A stretch of 64,000 nucleotides of DNA from Amycolatopsis iheyensis (lineage in GTDB: Bacteria > Actinomycetota > Actinomycetes > Mycobacteriales > Pseudonocardiaceae): the NCBI RefSeq assembly GCF_024703995.1, contig NZ_JAMXQV010000038.1:1-64000 (forward strand), written 5' to 3'. Below the pieces are notes generated by a model. It was not told the DNA's origin. It did not search any database and saw only the letters and a program-made list of their open reading frames with translations. Position numbers and translations under genes: made by a program. This document shows, one piece after another, positions 40,085 through 49,379 of this stretch (positions within the stretch are counted from its first letter, which is position 1; each line of letters begins with the position of its first letter).

Positions 40085-41496
40085 ACGTCCGGCAGCGGAG
40101 GCAACGCCGGAGTCCACAGCCAGCGCTCGAAGAACTCCTCGAGCGACCGCCCGGCGTAAGCCTCGGCAGCCAGCACGAACTCACCCGTGTTCACCAGCCC
40201 ATGCCGATGGTCCCCGGTCCAGGACTTCAACAACGCGAAGAACGCCGGATCCCCGATCTCCGCCCGAAGCGCGTGCAACGTCAGCGCCCCACGCTTGTAC
40301 ACCCGCTCATCGAACATCCGGGCAACCCCAGGATCCGCGATCCGAACATCAGCAGGCTTCGCCTTGACACGAGCGTGCCACGACCGGGCCAAAGCCGAAG
40401 CCGGCTGGCCGCCCGACTCCTCCGACCACAACCACTCCGCGTACGTCGCGAAGCCTTCGTTCAGCCAGATGTGGCTCCAGTTCGCCACCGTCAGGCTGTT
40501 GCCGAACCACTGGTGGGCCAGCTCGTGCACCACCAGCCGCTCGTACGTGCGGCGGCCGTCGACGTGGTTGGCGCCGAAGATCGCCATTCCCTGCGCCTCG
40601 ATCGGGTCGTCGAGGTCGTCGTCGGTGACCACGATGACGTACTCGCCGAACGGGTACGGGCCGAACAGCCGCTGCAGCATCTCGATCATCCGGCCCTGCC
40701 GGCCGAAGTCCCGCTCGAACGCGCGGCGCAGACGTGGAGGTACCGCCGCGCGCTGCGGCACGGACTCGGCCACCGACTCGACGTGCCCGCGGCCGAAGCC
40801 CAGGATCAACCGGCGGGCACCCGCGAGACCCGGCGCCATCCAGCCGCGGCCGGTCAGCTCCAGCTCGTCGTAGCGGCCGACCTGGACACTCATCAGGTAC
40901 GTGGCCGTCGGCTCGGGGCGTTCGAAGACCCACCTCGTCGTGCTGGACGCCGTCGCGCGCTCGACCAGGTCGCCCGTCACCGCCACGAAGTACGGCGACG
41001 CCGTCGTCACGCTGACCCGGTACGTCGCCTTGTCCGACGGGTGGTCGTTGCACGGGTACCACGACGGCGCCCCGACCGGCTGGCTCGCCACCAGCGCGCC
41101 GTCGGTCAGCTCGTCCCAGCCGACGTCGCCCCAGCGGCTGCGCACCGGACGCGGGTTGCCGACGTAGTGGACCTCGACGGTGAACGTCGCGCCGGCCACG
41201 ATCGACTTGGCCGGACGCACGTGCAGCTTCGCGCCGCGCTTCAGGTACTTCGCGGGCTTCCCGTCGACCAGCACGCGGTTGATCCGGAACTCGCCGAAGT
41301 CGAGGCTGACGCGCGACAGCGCCAGCGTCGCCACCGCGGTGAGCACCGCCGAGGCCGACAGCCGGTTCGGCGCGACCTTGTAGTCGAGGGTCAGCTCGTA
41401 GTGCCGGACCCGGTAGCCGCCGTTGCCGTGCGCGGGCAGGTAGGGGTCACCGGAAGTATCCGCACCGGGTGCCGGAGCAGGAGCCTTCGAAATCAC
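40081..41496 (-). CDS. M1 family metallopeptidase (aminopeptidase N-like)
   Basis: 471 aa. N-terminal M1 beta domain (YRVRHYELTLDYKVAPNRLSA). Exopeptidase motif in the GxMEN position reads EAQGMAIFG. Zinc site: HELAH at 324-328 in VVHELAHQWFGN, with the distal Glu in LNEGFATYAEWLW. The protein stops shortly after the catalytic domain (YKRGALTLHALRAEIGD, FFERWLW) and lacks the long C-terminal helical domain of PepN, like many short actinobacterial M1 enzymes. No signal peptide. It is convergent with the HExxH gene. Confidence 0.9.
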   Translation of the reverse strand: MISKAPAPAPGADTSGDPYLPAHGNGGYRVRHYELTLDYKVAPNRLSASAVLTAVATLALSRVSLDFGEFRINRVLVDGKPAKYLKRGAKLHVRPAKSIVAGATFTVEVHYVGNPRPVRSRWGDVGWDELTDGALVASQPVGAPSWYPCNDHPSDKATYRVSVTTASPYFVAVTGDLVERATASSTTRWVFERPEPTATYLMSVQVGRYDELELTGRGWMAPGLAGARRLILGFGRGHVESVAESVPQRAAVPPRLRRAFERDFGRQGRMIEMLQRLFGPYPFGEYVIVVTDDDLDDPIEAQGMAIFGANHVDGRRTYERLVVHELAHQWFGNSLTVANWSHIWLNEGFATYAEWLWSEESGGQPASALARSWHARVKAKPADVRIADPGVARMFDERVYKRGALTLHALRAEIGDPAFFALLKSWTGDHRHGLVNTGEFVLAAEAYAGRSLEEFFERWLWTPALPPLPDV

Positions 41497-41592
41497 CCGT
41501 TGCGAACCTTTCCTCGAGCGGCCGTACCAAACCAGGCTCGCACGCCACGAGTGAGTCCGGCGAGCCCGGTGGGTACTTCGTGACCTTCTTGC

Positions 41593-44500
41593 CTACTTGC
41601 CCGTCCACGCGGAGATCGGGTTGCCCAGCCAGCGCGTGTCGGCAGGCACCTCGTCGCCGCGAGTCACCAGCGAGCCCGGGCCCACCGTGGTGCGCGCGCC
41701 GATGCCCGCGCCCGGCAGCACGATGCCGTGCGGGCCGAGCGTCGCGCCCTCGCCGAGCGCCACGCGCGACATGCTCATGATCCGGTCGTGGAACAGGTGC
41801 GTCTGCACGACGCAGCCGCGGTTGATCGTCGCGCCGTCACCCAGCTCGACCAGGTCGGCCTCGGGCAGCCAGTACGTCTCCAGCCACACGCCGCGGCCGA
41901 TCTTGACGCCCATCGTGCGCAGCCACGCGCTCAGCAGCGGGGTGCCGCCGACCGAGCCGATCAGCCACGGCACCGCGAGCGCCTCGACGAACGTGTCAGC
42001 CAGCTCGTTGCGCCAGACGAAGGAGCTCCACAGCGGGTGGTCGACCTCGCGGAACTTGCCGACCAGCAGCCACTTCAGCACGGTCGCGGTCAGCGCCGCG
42101 ACGATCCCGGCGGCCAGCAGGGCCGGCCCGGCCAGCAGCAGGGCGACGCCGAAGCCGTACGCGGAAGCGACCCACAGCAGCCCGAACGCGACCGACACGG
42201 TCAGCGCGACCCCGCACATCACCGGGATGATCCGGCACAGCTCGACCAGCGCCCGCGCCGCCTTGAGGTGCAGCGCCGGGGTGTAGGTGCGGCTCGTGTC
42301 GGCCTCGCCGACCGCGCGACGCACCGGCAGCGGCGGCATGCCGAGGTACGACGAGCCCTTCTTCGCCTTCAGCGGCGTCGAGGACAACACACCCACGAGT
42401 CCGCGCTTGGGCACCGAACGGCCGGGCGCGGTCATCCCCGAGTTGCCGAGGAACGCCTGCTTGCCGATCCGCGCCGGGGCGACGTGCAGCCAGCCGTGGC
42501 CGAGCTCGTAGGTGGCGACCATGGTGTCGTCGGCCAGGAACGCGCCGCTGTCGACCTTGGTCATCTTCGGCAGCGCGAGCACGGTCGACGCCTCGACGTT
42601 GCGGCCGACCTTCGCGCCGAGCAGCCGCAGCCACACCGGCGTGAACAGGCTGGCGTACAGCGGGAACAGACCTTCGCGGGCCATGCTCATCAGGCGCTCG
42701 GTCGCCCAGACCTGCCACGCGACGCGGCCGTGCACCGGGTGGTAGCCCTCGACCATGCCGACGCTCAGCGCCCGGACGCCGACCAGCACGAGCAGCATGT
42801 ACGCCAGAAAGTACGCGGCCGTGGCGACCGGCACGAAGACCATCGCCTGGACGAACGCGTCGAGGAGCGTCGGGGCGCCGGCGATCGCGTAGCCGAGCAC
42901 GGCGACGCCCGCCAGCGCGGCGATGCCGGGCAGGAACCCGAGCAGCAGCGAGGTCGCGCCGTAGACGGTGGCCCAGAAGTGCGACCGCGGCGGGCGGCTC
43001 GACGGCCACTTCAGCGCGTCACGCTCGTCCTTGGAAACGCGCGCCGCGGGCGAACCGGCCCAGCGCTGCCCGGCCGGGACGGCGCCGCGGACGGTCGAAC
43101 CGGCCGCGATCTCCGCGCCCTTGCCGATGCGCACCCCGGGGAACAGCGTGCTGCGCGCGCCGATGCGGGCTTCCGCGCCGACGCGGACCTTGCCGATGTG
43201 CACGACGTCGCCGTCGACCCAGTGGCCGGACAGGTCGACCTCGGGCTCGATCGCGGCGCCGCGGCCCAGCTTCAGGAAGCCGGTGACCGGCGGCGGCGAG
43301 TGCAGGTCGACGTCCTTGCCGATCCGCGCGCCGAGCGCCTTCGCGTACGTCGTCATCCAGGACGCGCCGGCGACGCTGTCGGCTCCGGAGAACTCGGCCA
43401 GCTTCTCGGCCGTCCACAGTCGCAAGTGGACACTCCCGCCGCGCGGGTAGGTGCCCGGGCGGACGCCCGAGAGCAGCACGCGCGAGCCACCGGCGGCGAT
43501 CGCGATCCGGCCGGCCGGGCTGAACAGCACGACCCAGGCCAGGCCGAGCCACGCCCAGTTGAGCGTCGGCGCCCAGGTGACCCCGAGCAGCGCCATCGTG
43601 TTCGAAAGCGCGGCGGCGAGCGTCGCCCAGCGGAGGCCGACCAGGCCCATGAGCGGGACCATCAGCAGCGTCTGGACCACACCGGCGCGACGCGGGGTCG
43701 GCGCGATGTCGCGGCGTTCGGTGGCCGCGCCGCTCAGCGCGTCCAGCATCGCGGCCAGCGCGCCCAGCTTCGGGTGGGCGTAGACATCGGCGACCGACAC
43801 CTGCGGGTGCCGGGTGCGGATGCGGGCGACCACCTGCGCGGCGGTCAGGCTGCCGCCGCCGTGGGTGAAGAAGTCGGCCTTCGGGTCGTCGACCGACACA
43901 CCGAGGATCTCGGCCCAGCCTTCGGCGAGCCACGTCTCGGTCGGCGACAGCCCGGTGGCGTCCACAGTGGACAGCGGCCACGGGAGGGCGTTGCGGTCGA
44001 CCTTGCCGGAGGTGCGGGTCGGCAGGTCTTCGACGACGGCCAGCAGCGGCACCAGCGCGGCGGGCAGGTGCTCGCGCAGCCGGTTCGCGGCGTCGTCGTG
44101 GTTGAAGGGCTCGTCGCCGGGGACGACGTAGCCGACGAGGACCTGGTTGCCGGCCTTGGTGCGCCGGATCGCGGCGGCCGCGCCCTGCACGCCCGGCAGG
44201 GCCTGCAGCGCGGCGTCGACCTCGCCCAGCTCGATGCGGCGGCCGCCGAGCTTGACCTGCTCGTCGAGCCGGCCGAGGAACAGCAGGCCGTCTTCTTCGG
44301 CGCGGACCATGTCGCCCGAGCGGTAGGCGCGCTGCCAGCCCAGCGACGGCAGCGGCGCGAACTTCTCGGCGTCCTTCTGCGCGTCGAGGTAGCGGGCCAG
44401 GCCGACACCCCCGATGACCAGCTCGCCGGTCTCGCCCATGGCGACCGGCTCGCCCTCGTCGTTGACCACGGCGAGCTGCCAGCCGGCCAGCGGCAGGCCG

Positions 44501-45519
44501 ATCCGGACCGGGCCCTCGCCGGTCAGCTGCGCGGCGCAGGCGACGACGGTGGCCTCGGTCGGGCCGTAGGTGTTCCAGACTTCGCGGCCTTCGACGGCGA
44601 CGCGCTCGGCCAGCTCCGGCGGGCACGCTTCGCCGCCGAAGATGAGCAGGCGGACGTCCTCGAGCGCGTCGGCGGGCCACAGCGCGGCCAGCGTCGGCAC
44701 GGTCGAGACGACGGTGATGCGCTGCGCGACCAGCCACGGGCCGAGGTCGACGCCGGTGCGGACCAGCGCGCGCGGCGCCGGCACCAGGCAGGCGCCGTGG
44801 CGCCAGGCCAGCCACATCTCTTCGCAGGAGGCGTCGAAGGCGACACTCAGGCCGGCCAGGACGCGGTCGCCGGGACCAATGGGCTCCTCGGCGAGGAACA
44901 GCTCGGCCTCGGCGTCGACGAAGGCGGCGGCACTCGCGTGGGTCACCGCGACGCCCTTGGGCTTGCCGGTGGAGCCGGAGGTGAAGATGATCCACGCGTC
45001 GTCGGCCGGGCCGGGGACGCCGTCCCGCCCGCCCGGGGTGCTGTGGACGTTGATCTTGCCGTCGGTCGCGACCGCGGCGACCTGGGCCTCTTCGAAGACC
45101 AGCTCGGCGCGCTCGTCCGGGTCGTCCGCGTCGACCGGCACGTAGGCGGCGCCGACGGACAGGGTGGCGAGGATCGCGACGTACAGCTCGGCGGTGCCGG
45201 AGGAGATCCGGATGCCGACGCGGTCGCCGAGGCCGACGCCGTAGCCGCGCAGGCGGCGGCCGTAGGCGTCGATCTCCTCCAGCAGCCGGCGGTAGGTCAG
45301 GACGGTGGTGCCGTCGTCGATCGCGGCGGCGTTGGGGTGCCGCTCCGCGGTGGTGGCGACGATGTCGAGCAGGGTGCGCTCGCTGGCGCCGAGGCCGGAC
45401 CAGAACAGCGCCCGGTCGGCGACCGGGGTGGTCGAGGGCGCGTGCGTCACTTCGGCGACGCACGCGAGCGGCGCGGTGATTTCCGCGGCGGATTCGGCGG
45501 GTTCGATCGTGACGGTCAT
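41593..45519 (-). CDS. Pls/PosA-type single-module NRPS with membrane and hexapeptide domains
   Basis: 1308 aa. Adenylation domain (about 30-510): IFTSGSTGKPKGVAVTH, FDASCEEMW, WNTYGPTEATV, LDEQVKLGGRRIELGEVD and TRTSGKVDRNALP. Carrier protein with THGGGSLTAAQVV. No condensation or thioesterase domain. The C-terminal ~700 residues contain about six membrane helices and left-handed beta-helix hexapeptide repeats (RVGAEARIGARSTLFPGVRI, GEGATLGPHGIVLPGAGIGA). This is the layout of poly-epsilon-lysine synthetase (Pls) relatives, which join amino acids or polyamines at the membrane. The binding-pocket start D-A-x-x-E resembles but does not prove specificity for a basic amino acid. No tailoring genes are linked. 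Confidence 0.88.
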   Translation of the reverse strand: MTVTIEPAESAAEITAPLACVAEVTHAPSTTPVADRALFWSGLGASERTLLDIVATTAERHPNAAAIDDGTTVLTYRRLLEEIDAYGRRLRGYGVGLGDRVGIRISSGTAELYVAILATLSVGAAYVPVDADDPDERAELVFEEAQVAAVATDGKINVHSTPGGRDGVPGPADDAWIIFTSGSTGKPKGVAVTHASAAAFVDAEAELFLAEEPIGPGDRVLAGLSVAFDASCEEMWLAWRHGACLVPAPRALVRTGVDLGPWLVAQRITVVSTVPTLAALWPADALEDVRLLIFGGEACPPELAERVAVEGREVWNTYGPTEATVVACAAQLTGEGPVRIGLPLAGWQLAVVNDEGEPVAMGETGELVIGGVGLARYLDAQKDAEKFAPLPSLGWQRAYRSGDMVRAEEDGLLFLGRLDEQVKLGGRRIELGEVDAALQALPGVQGAAAAIRRTKAGNQVLVGYVVPGDEPFNHDDAANRLREHLPAALVPLLAVVEDLPTRTSGKVDRNALPWPLSTVDATGLSPTETWLAEGWAEILGVSVDDPKADFFTHGGGSLTAAQVVARIRTRHPQVSVADVYAHPKLGALAAMLDALSGAATERRDIAPTPRRAGVVQTLLMVPLMGLVGLRWATLAAALSNTMALLGVTWAPTLNWAWLGLAWVVLFSPAGRIAIAAGGSRVLLSGVRPGTYPRGGSVHLRLWTAEKLAEFSGADSVAGASWMTTYAKALGARIGKDVDLHSPPPVTGFLKLGRGAAIEPEVDLSGHWVDGDVVHIGKVRVGAEARIGARSTLFPGVRIGKGAEIAAGSTVRGAVPAGQRWAGSPAARVSKDERDALKWPSSRPPRSHFWATVYGATSLLLGFLPGIAALAGVAVLGYAIAGAPTLLDAFVQAMVFVPVATAAYFLAYMLLVLVGVRALSVGMVEGYHPVHGRVAWQVWATERLMSMAREGLFPLYASLFTPVWLRLLGAKVGRNVEASTVLALPKMTKVDSGAFLADDTMVATYELGHGWLHVAPARIGKQAFLGNSGMTAPGRSVPKRGLVGVLSSTPLKAKKGSSYLGMPPLPVRRAVGEADTSRTYTPALHLKAARALVELCRIIPVMCGVALTVSVAFGLLWVASAYGFGVALLLAGPALLAAGIVAALTATVLKWLLVGKFREVDHPLWSSFVWRNELADTFVEALAVPWLIGSVGGTPLLSAWLRTMGVKIGRGVWLETYWLPEADLVELGDGATINRGCVVQTHLFHDRIMSMSRVALGEGATLGPHGIVLPGAGIGARTTVGPGSLVTRGDEVPADTRWLGNPISAWTGK

Positions 45520-45784
45520 CGGGCGTTCACCTCGACCGGAACGAAGACGTGCAGGGACGAACTATGGGCGCGCAAGCCCATCACTCACCTTCCGCGAGCC
45601 TCACCGGGCTTGCACTCCTGAATGAGGCGCCCGCAACGACCCTCCACCATACTCGCAGATGAAGGAAACATATCTTCGAGATCACGACGGAGTGTCGGAC
45701 CTCACCAAGACCGCCCTGACCAGCGTGATCCAGGTCGCACCGAGCGGACCACGCCGGCCGGACGTCAGCTGGGACGTCAAAAAC

Positions 45785-47257
45785 TCACCGGGACTTGGCG
45801 GGCCTGGCCGCTTTTCCGCCGACCTTCGGCTTCGCCTTCTTTTCCCGGACACGCACATTCACCCGAACGGGGCTGCCGGTGAAGCCGAACCGCTCACGGA
45901 ACTTGCGTTCGATGAACCGGCGATAGCCCGCTTCGAGGAATCCGGTGGTGAACAGGACCAGCGTCGGCGGCCGAATGCCCGCCTGCGTCGCGAACAGCAC
46001 CTTCGGCTGCTTCCCGGAGCGGACCGGCGGCGGGGTGGCCGCGACGAGGTCCGACAGCCACGCGTTGAGCTGGCCGGTCGGCACCCGCTGGTCCCACGAA
46101 CCCAGCGCCGTCCGCAGCGCCGGCGCGAGCTTGCGCACCGAGCGGCCGGTCAGCGCCGAGATGTTGACCCGCTCGGCCCACGGCACGCGGACCAGGCCGC
46201 GCTCCAGCTCGCGGACCATCGCGTGGCGGCGGTCCTCGTCGACGAGGTCCCACTTGTTGAACGCCAGCACGCAGGCGCGCCCGGCCTCGACGACCATGGT
46301 CAGCACCCGCAGGTCCTGCTCCGAAAGCGGCTCGGCCGCGTCGAGCAGCACGATCGCGACCTCGGCCGCGTCGATCGCGGTCTTGGTGCGCAGCGAGGCG
46401 TAGTACTCGGCGCCGGCGGCGAAGTTGACGCGCTTGCGCAGGCCCGCGGTGTCGACGAACCGCCAGGTCTCGCCGTCCAGCTCGACCAGCGAGTCGACCG
46501 GGTCGACGGTGGTGCCCGCGACCGAGTCGACGACCGAGCGCTCCTCGCCCGAAAGCTTGTTGAGCAGGCTCGACTTGCCCACGTTCGGCTTGCCGACCAG
46601 CGCGACGCGCCGCGGCCCCGACGTCACGGCGCCGCCTTCGCGCGGCGACTCGGGCAGGGCCTTGAGGATGGCGTCGAGCAGGTCGCCCGAGCTGCGGCCG
46701 TGCAGGGCGCTGACCGGGTGCGGCTCGCCGAGGCCGAGCGACCACAGCGACGCGGTGTCCGCGAGCAGGCGGTCGTCGTCGACCTTGTTGGCGGCCAGCA
46801 GCACCGGCTTCTTCGAGCGGCGCAGGACGCGCGAGACGGCCTCGTCGGTGGCCGTGGCGCCGACCGTGGCGTCGATCACCAGCAGGACGGCGTCCGCGGT
46901 CTGCATGGCGAGCTCGGCCTGGGCGGCGACGGAGGCCTGCAGCCCGGTCGCGTCCGGCTCCCAGCCGCCGGTGTCGACCAGGGTGAACTTGCGGCCGCCC
47001 CAGTAGGCGTCGTAGGCGACGCGGTCGCGGGTCACGCCCGGCACGTCCTGCACGACGGCTTCGCGGCGCCCGAGGATGCGGTTGACCAGCGTCGACTTGC
47101 CCACGTTCGGGCGGCCGACGACGGCGAGCACCGGCTGCGCGAGCGCGGCCTCTTCGGCCAGCTCGGCCGCCTCGATCTGCGCGTCGAGCGCGGCGAACTC
47201 GGTCTCCTCGGACCAAGTGCCGTCGACTTCGCCGATGCTGTCCAACTCTTCCATCAC
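45785..47257 (-). CDS. der: Ribosome-assembly GTPase Der (EngA)
   Basis: 490 aa with two tandem G domains: G1 GRPNVGKS (48-55), G3 DTGGW, G4 NKVDD; second set GKPNVGKS, DTAG, NKWD. The C-terminal KH-like domain ends in RVREKKAKPKVGGKAARPAKSR, a basic tail. A 40-residue acidic N-terminal extension precedes the first domain, as in other actinobacterial Der proteins. The start is GTG 47257 or ATG 47254. Der aids 50S subunit assembly. It follows cmk and plsC in the usual actinobacterial order. Confidence 0.95.
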   Translation of the reverse strand: MMEELDSIGEVDGTWSEETEFAALDAQIEAAELAEEAALAQPVLAVVGRPNVGKSTLVNRILGRREAVVQDVPGVTRDRVAYDAYWGGRKFTLVDTGGWEPDATGLQASVAAQAELAMQTADAVLLVIDATVGATATDEAVSRVLRRSKKPVLLAANKVDDDRLLADTASLWSLGLGEPHPVSALHGRSSGDLLDAILKALPESPREGGAVTSGPRRVALVGKPNVGKSSLLNKLSGEERSVVDSVAGTTVDPVDSLVELDGETWRFVDTAGLRKRVNFAAGAEYYASLRTKTAIDAAEVAIVLLDAAEPLSEQDLRVLTMVVEAGRACVLAFNKWDLVDEDRRHAMVRELERGLVRVPWAERVNISALTGRSVRKLAPALRTALGSWDQRVPTGQLNAWLSDLVAATPPPVRSGKQPKVLFATQAGIRPPTLVLFTTGFLEAGYRRFIERKFRERFGFTGSPVRVNVRVREKKAKPKVGGKAARPAKSR

Positions 47258-47270
47258 TACCCAATTTCCC

Positions 47271-47930
47271 TTACGGCGTAGCGAATCCGTTTTCGCTACG
47301 CCAATCGTCCAAAGTCTTCACGAGCGCCGCGAGCTCGCCGCGCAGCTCTTCGGTGCCCTGGTCGAGCCCGGTCTTGCCGGGGCCGACCTTCGGCGTGAAC
47401 GGCTCCCCCACGAGGATGTCCACGCGCGGGCGCCAGCGCCGTCTGCCGTCGGCCGGCTTGCGGGTCCCCCGCGTCGCGACCGGGAGCACGGTCGCGCCGG
47501 AGGCCCGGACCAGCCAGGCCGCGCCGCGTTCGGCCGCGCCGACGTCGCCCGCGCCGCGGGTGCCTTCGGGGAAGATCCCGACGACACCGCCGCCCTTGAG
47601 CACGCCGACCGCGGTGAGCAGCGGCTTGCGGTCGATCTCGCCGCGCTTGAGCGGGATCTGCCCGATCGCTCGGAAGAACTTCCCGACGAGCCCGGTGAAC
47701 ATCTCGGCTTTGACCAGGAACGCCGAACGCCGGGGAAGCATTCCGAAGATCAGCTGCGGTTCGATCATGGAGCTGTGGTTGGCGATCACGAGCACCGGCC
47801 CGGTGGCGGGCATGCGCTCCCGGCCGTGCACGCGGATGCGGAAGGCCGACCGCAAATGGTACCGGCCGAAGATCCGGCCGGCGTCGTGGAGCCAGCCGAC
47901 GGAGCCTTCCGGCAGTCCGTCAGCTTTCAT
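47271..47930 (-). CDS. plsC: 1-acylglycerol-3-phosphate acyltransferase family protein
   Basis: 219 aa. PlsC-type motifs: block I ANHSSMIEP at 50-58, where the usual HX4D reads HX4E (His52, Glu57), block II RSAFLVKAEMF, block III FPEGTRGAG and block IV TVLPVATRG. It would acylate lysophosphatidate in phospholipid synthesis. Its ATG overlaps the cmk stop (ATGA), and der follows after 13 nt. The D-to-E change in the catalytic dyad is conservative, but worth noting because that Asp is nearly invariant. Confidence 0.88.
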   Translation of the reverse strand: MKADGLPEGSVGWLHDAGRIFGRYHLRSAFRIRVHGRERMPATGPVLVIANHSSMIEPQLIFGMLPRRSAFLVKAEMFTGLVGKFFRAIGQIPLKRGEIDRKPLLTAVGVLKGGGVVGIFPEGTRGAGDVGAAERGAAWLVRASGATVLPVATRGTRKPADGRRRWRPRVDILVGEPFTPKVGPGKTGLDQGTEELRGELAALVKTLDDWRSENGFATP

Positions 47931-48658
47931 CGCGCCACTTCTTCTTTGCAGTCCGCCAGGATGCCGCGGTGGCTGGCCAGCTCGCTGAGGGCGACGATCA
48001 CCTGGTCGATCGACAGTTCCGAGGTGTCGACGTGCACGGCGTCGTCGGCCTCGCGCAGCGGGGAGGCGGCCCGGGTCGAGTCGAGGTGGTCGCGGCGCTC
48101 GACGCTGGCCAGCGCGTCGGCGACCGACGACTTGCGCCCGGCGGCGGTGTCCTGGGTGCTGCGGCGCGACGCGCGGACGTCGGCGGAGGCGGTGAGGTAG
48201 ACCTTGAGCGGCGAGTCCGGCACCACGACGGTGCCGATGTCCCGGCCCTCGACGACGATGCCGCCGCGGTGCCCGACGACGTCGTCGATGATCCGCCGCT
48301 GCCGCGCGACCAGCAGCTCACGCACGTGCGGGACCGCCGAGACCGGCGAGACGGCCTTGGTGACCTCGGGCCCCCGGATGTCGGCGGCGACGTCGTCCGC
48401 GCCGAGGCGGATCTCGGGCCGGTCGGGGCTGGTGCCGATGCCGAAGTCGGCGGTGTCGGCGACCCGGGCGACGGCTTCGGCGTCAGCGGGATCGACCCCG
48501 GCGCGCAGCACGGCGAGGGTGACCATCCGGTACATGGCGCCGGTGTCGAGGTAGCCGGCCCCGAGCCGCTGGGCGAGCTTGCGCGCGACGGTGGTCTTCC
48601 CGGTCCCCGACGGGCCGTCCAGCGCGACCACACCACGTAGGGCTCCCGTCACCGGCAC
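47927..48658 (-). CDS. cmk: Cytidylate kinase
   Basis: 243 aa. P-loop GPSGTGKTT at 15-23, LDTGAMYRMVTLAVL, VVEGRDIGTVVVPDSPLKVYLTA and the lid region RASRR. It phosphorylates CMP/dCMP. First gene of the cmk-plsC-der transcript. In mycobacteria the gene before it is rluB; here about 4.8 kb of other genes (TetR, DUF4267, antiporter pair, X-Pro peptidase) lie in between. Confidence 0.95.
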   Translation of the reverse strand: MPVTGALRGVVALDGPSGTGKTTVARKLAQRLGAGYLDTGAMYRMVTLAVLRAGVDPADAEAVARVADTADFGIGTSPDRPEIRLGADDVAADIRGPEVTKAVSPVSAVPHVRELLVARQRRIIDDVVGHRGGIVVEGRDIGTVVVPDSPLKVYLTASADVRASRRSTQDTAAGRKSSVADALASVERRDHLDSTRAASPLREADDAVHVDTSELSIDQVIVALSELASHRGILADCKEEVAR

Positions 48659-48721
48659 TCTCCTCGCGTTCTCGACATGGCTGGGCCGACCCCCATTCTG
48701 CCGGTCGGGGTGCGGAGGAGA

Positions 48722-49288
48722 TCAGTCGCCCCGCGTGCCGAAGCGCTCCACCACGAGCGCGAGGCGCTCGTCACGGTGGACCGGGGACAGCCGATGGCCC
48801 CGGTCCAGCATCACCAGCCCGTGCAGCGTGCTCCAGAACACCTCGGTCAACGCGCCCGCGTTCCGCTCGTCCGCCGTCGGCTGGATGACCGCGAAGAGCT
48901 CCTCGAAGCACGCCTTCATCACGTCCGGGGTGTCGTCCTGGGCGAACCGCAGTTCCGACGCGTGCGTGAACATCGCGTCGTAGAGGCCCGGTTTCACCTC
49001 GGCGAAGGCCACGTACGCCTCCGCCACCCCGCCGAGGCCGCCGGGGCGGGCCGCCACCAGCGTCGCCGCCAGCTCGGCGAAGCCCTCCAGCGCGGCAGCC
49101 GCCATGATCGCGTCCTTGCCGCCGGGGAAGTGGCTGTAGAGCACCGGCTGGCTGTACTCGATCAGCGCCGCCAGCCGCCGGGTCGTGACGGCGTCCCAGC
49201 CTTCCGCCTCGGCCAGCTCCCGGGCCGCGGTGACGATCCGCTGGCCGCGCTCGGTCCGGTCGCGCACACGCCGTTGTCGCTGGGTCAT
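48722..49288 (-). CDS. TetR-family regulator with CTAG-array operator
   Basis: 188 aa. The N-terminal HTH reads IVTAARELAEAEGWDAVTTRR, then LIEYSQPVLYSHFPGGKDAIMAAA. The C-terminal domain has WSTLHGLVMLDRG, the WHG-type TetR C-terminal fold. Divergent from the DUF4267 gene; the 91-bp intergenic region holds an exceptional array of CTAG boxes, the likely operator. Regulators of this type next to DUF4267 membrane proteins are common in actinomycetes. The ligand is unknown. Confidence 0.88.
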   Translation of the reverse strand: MTQRQRRVRDRTERGQRIVTAARELAEAEGWDAVTTRRLAALIEYSQPVLYSHFPGGKDAIMAAAALEGFAELAATLVAARPGGLGGVAEAYVAFAEVKPGLYDAMFTHASELRFAQDDTPDVMKACFEELFAVIQPTADERNAGALTEVFWSTLHGLVMLDRGHRLSPVHRDERLALVVERFGTRGD

Positions 49289-49298
49289 ACGTCACACG

Positions 49299-49361
49299 CT
49301 AGCACTGCTAGACAAACTAGCGCCGCTAGATTAGCGTTGCTAGCAATCCTAGCGATGCTAG
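49299..49361. promoter_or_regulatory. Period-9 CTAG array, probable extended TetR operator
   Basis: CTAG occurs at 49299, 49308, 49317 and 49326 (steps of 9) and again at 49340, 49349 and 49358 (steps of 9), with TTAG at 49331 in the second register. The two halves are roughly mirror-related (outer units CTAGCACTGCTAG and CTAGCGATGCTAG). CTAG is normally rare in such genomes. It spans the TetR and DUF4267 promoters. Confidence 0.8.
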
Positions 49362-49379
49362 AAAACTGGAGGGAACACC

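Noticed and set aside
41593..45519. Secondary metabolite gene cluster around the NRPS
   Set aside because: No condensation, thioesterase, tailoring or transport genes nearby; the neighbours are peptidase and core genes.
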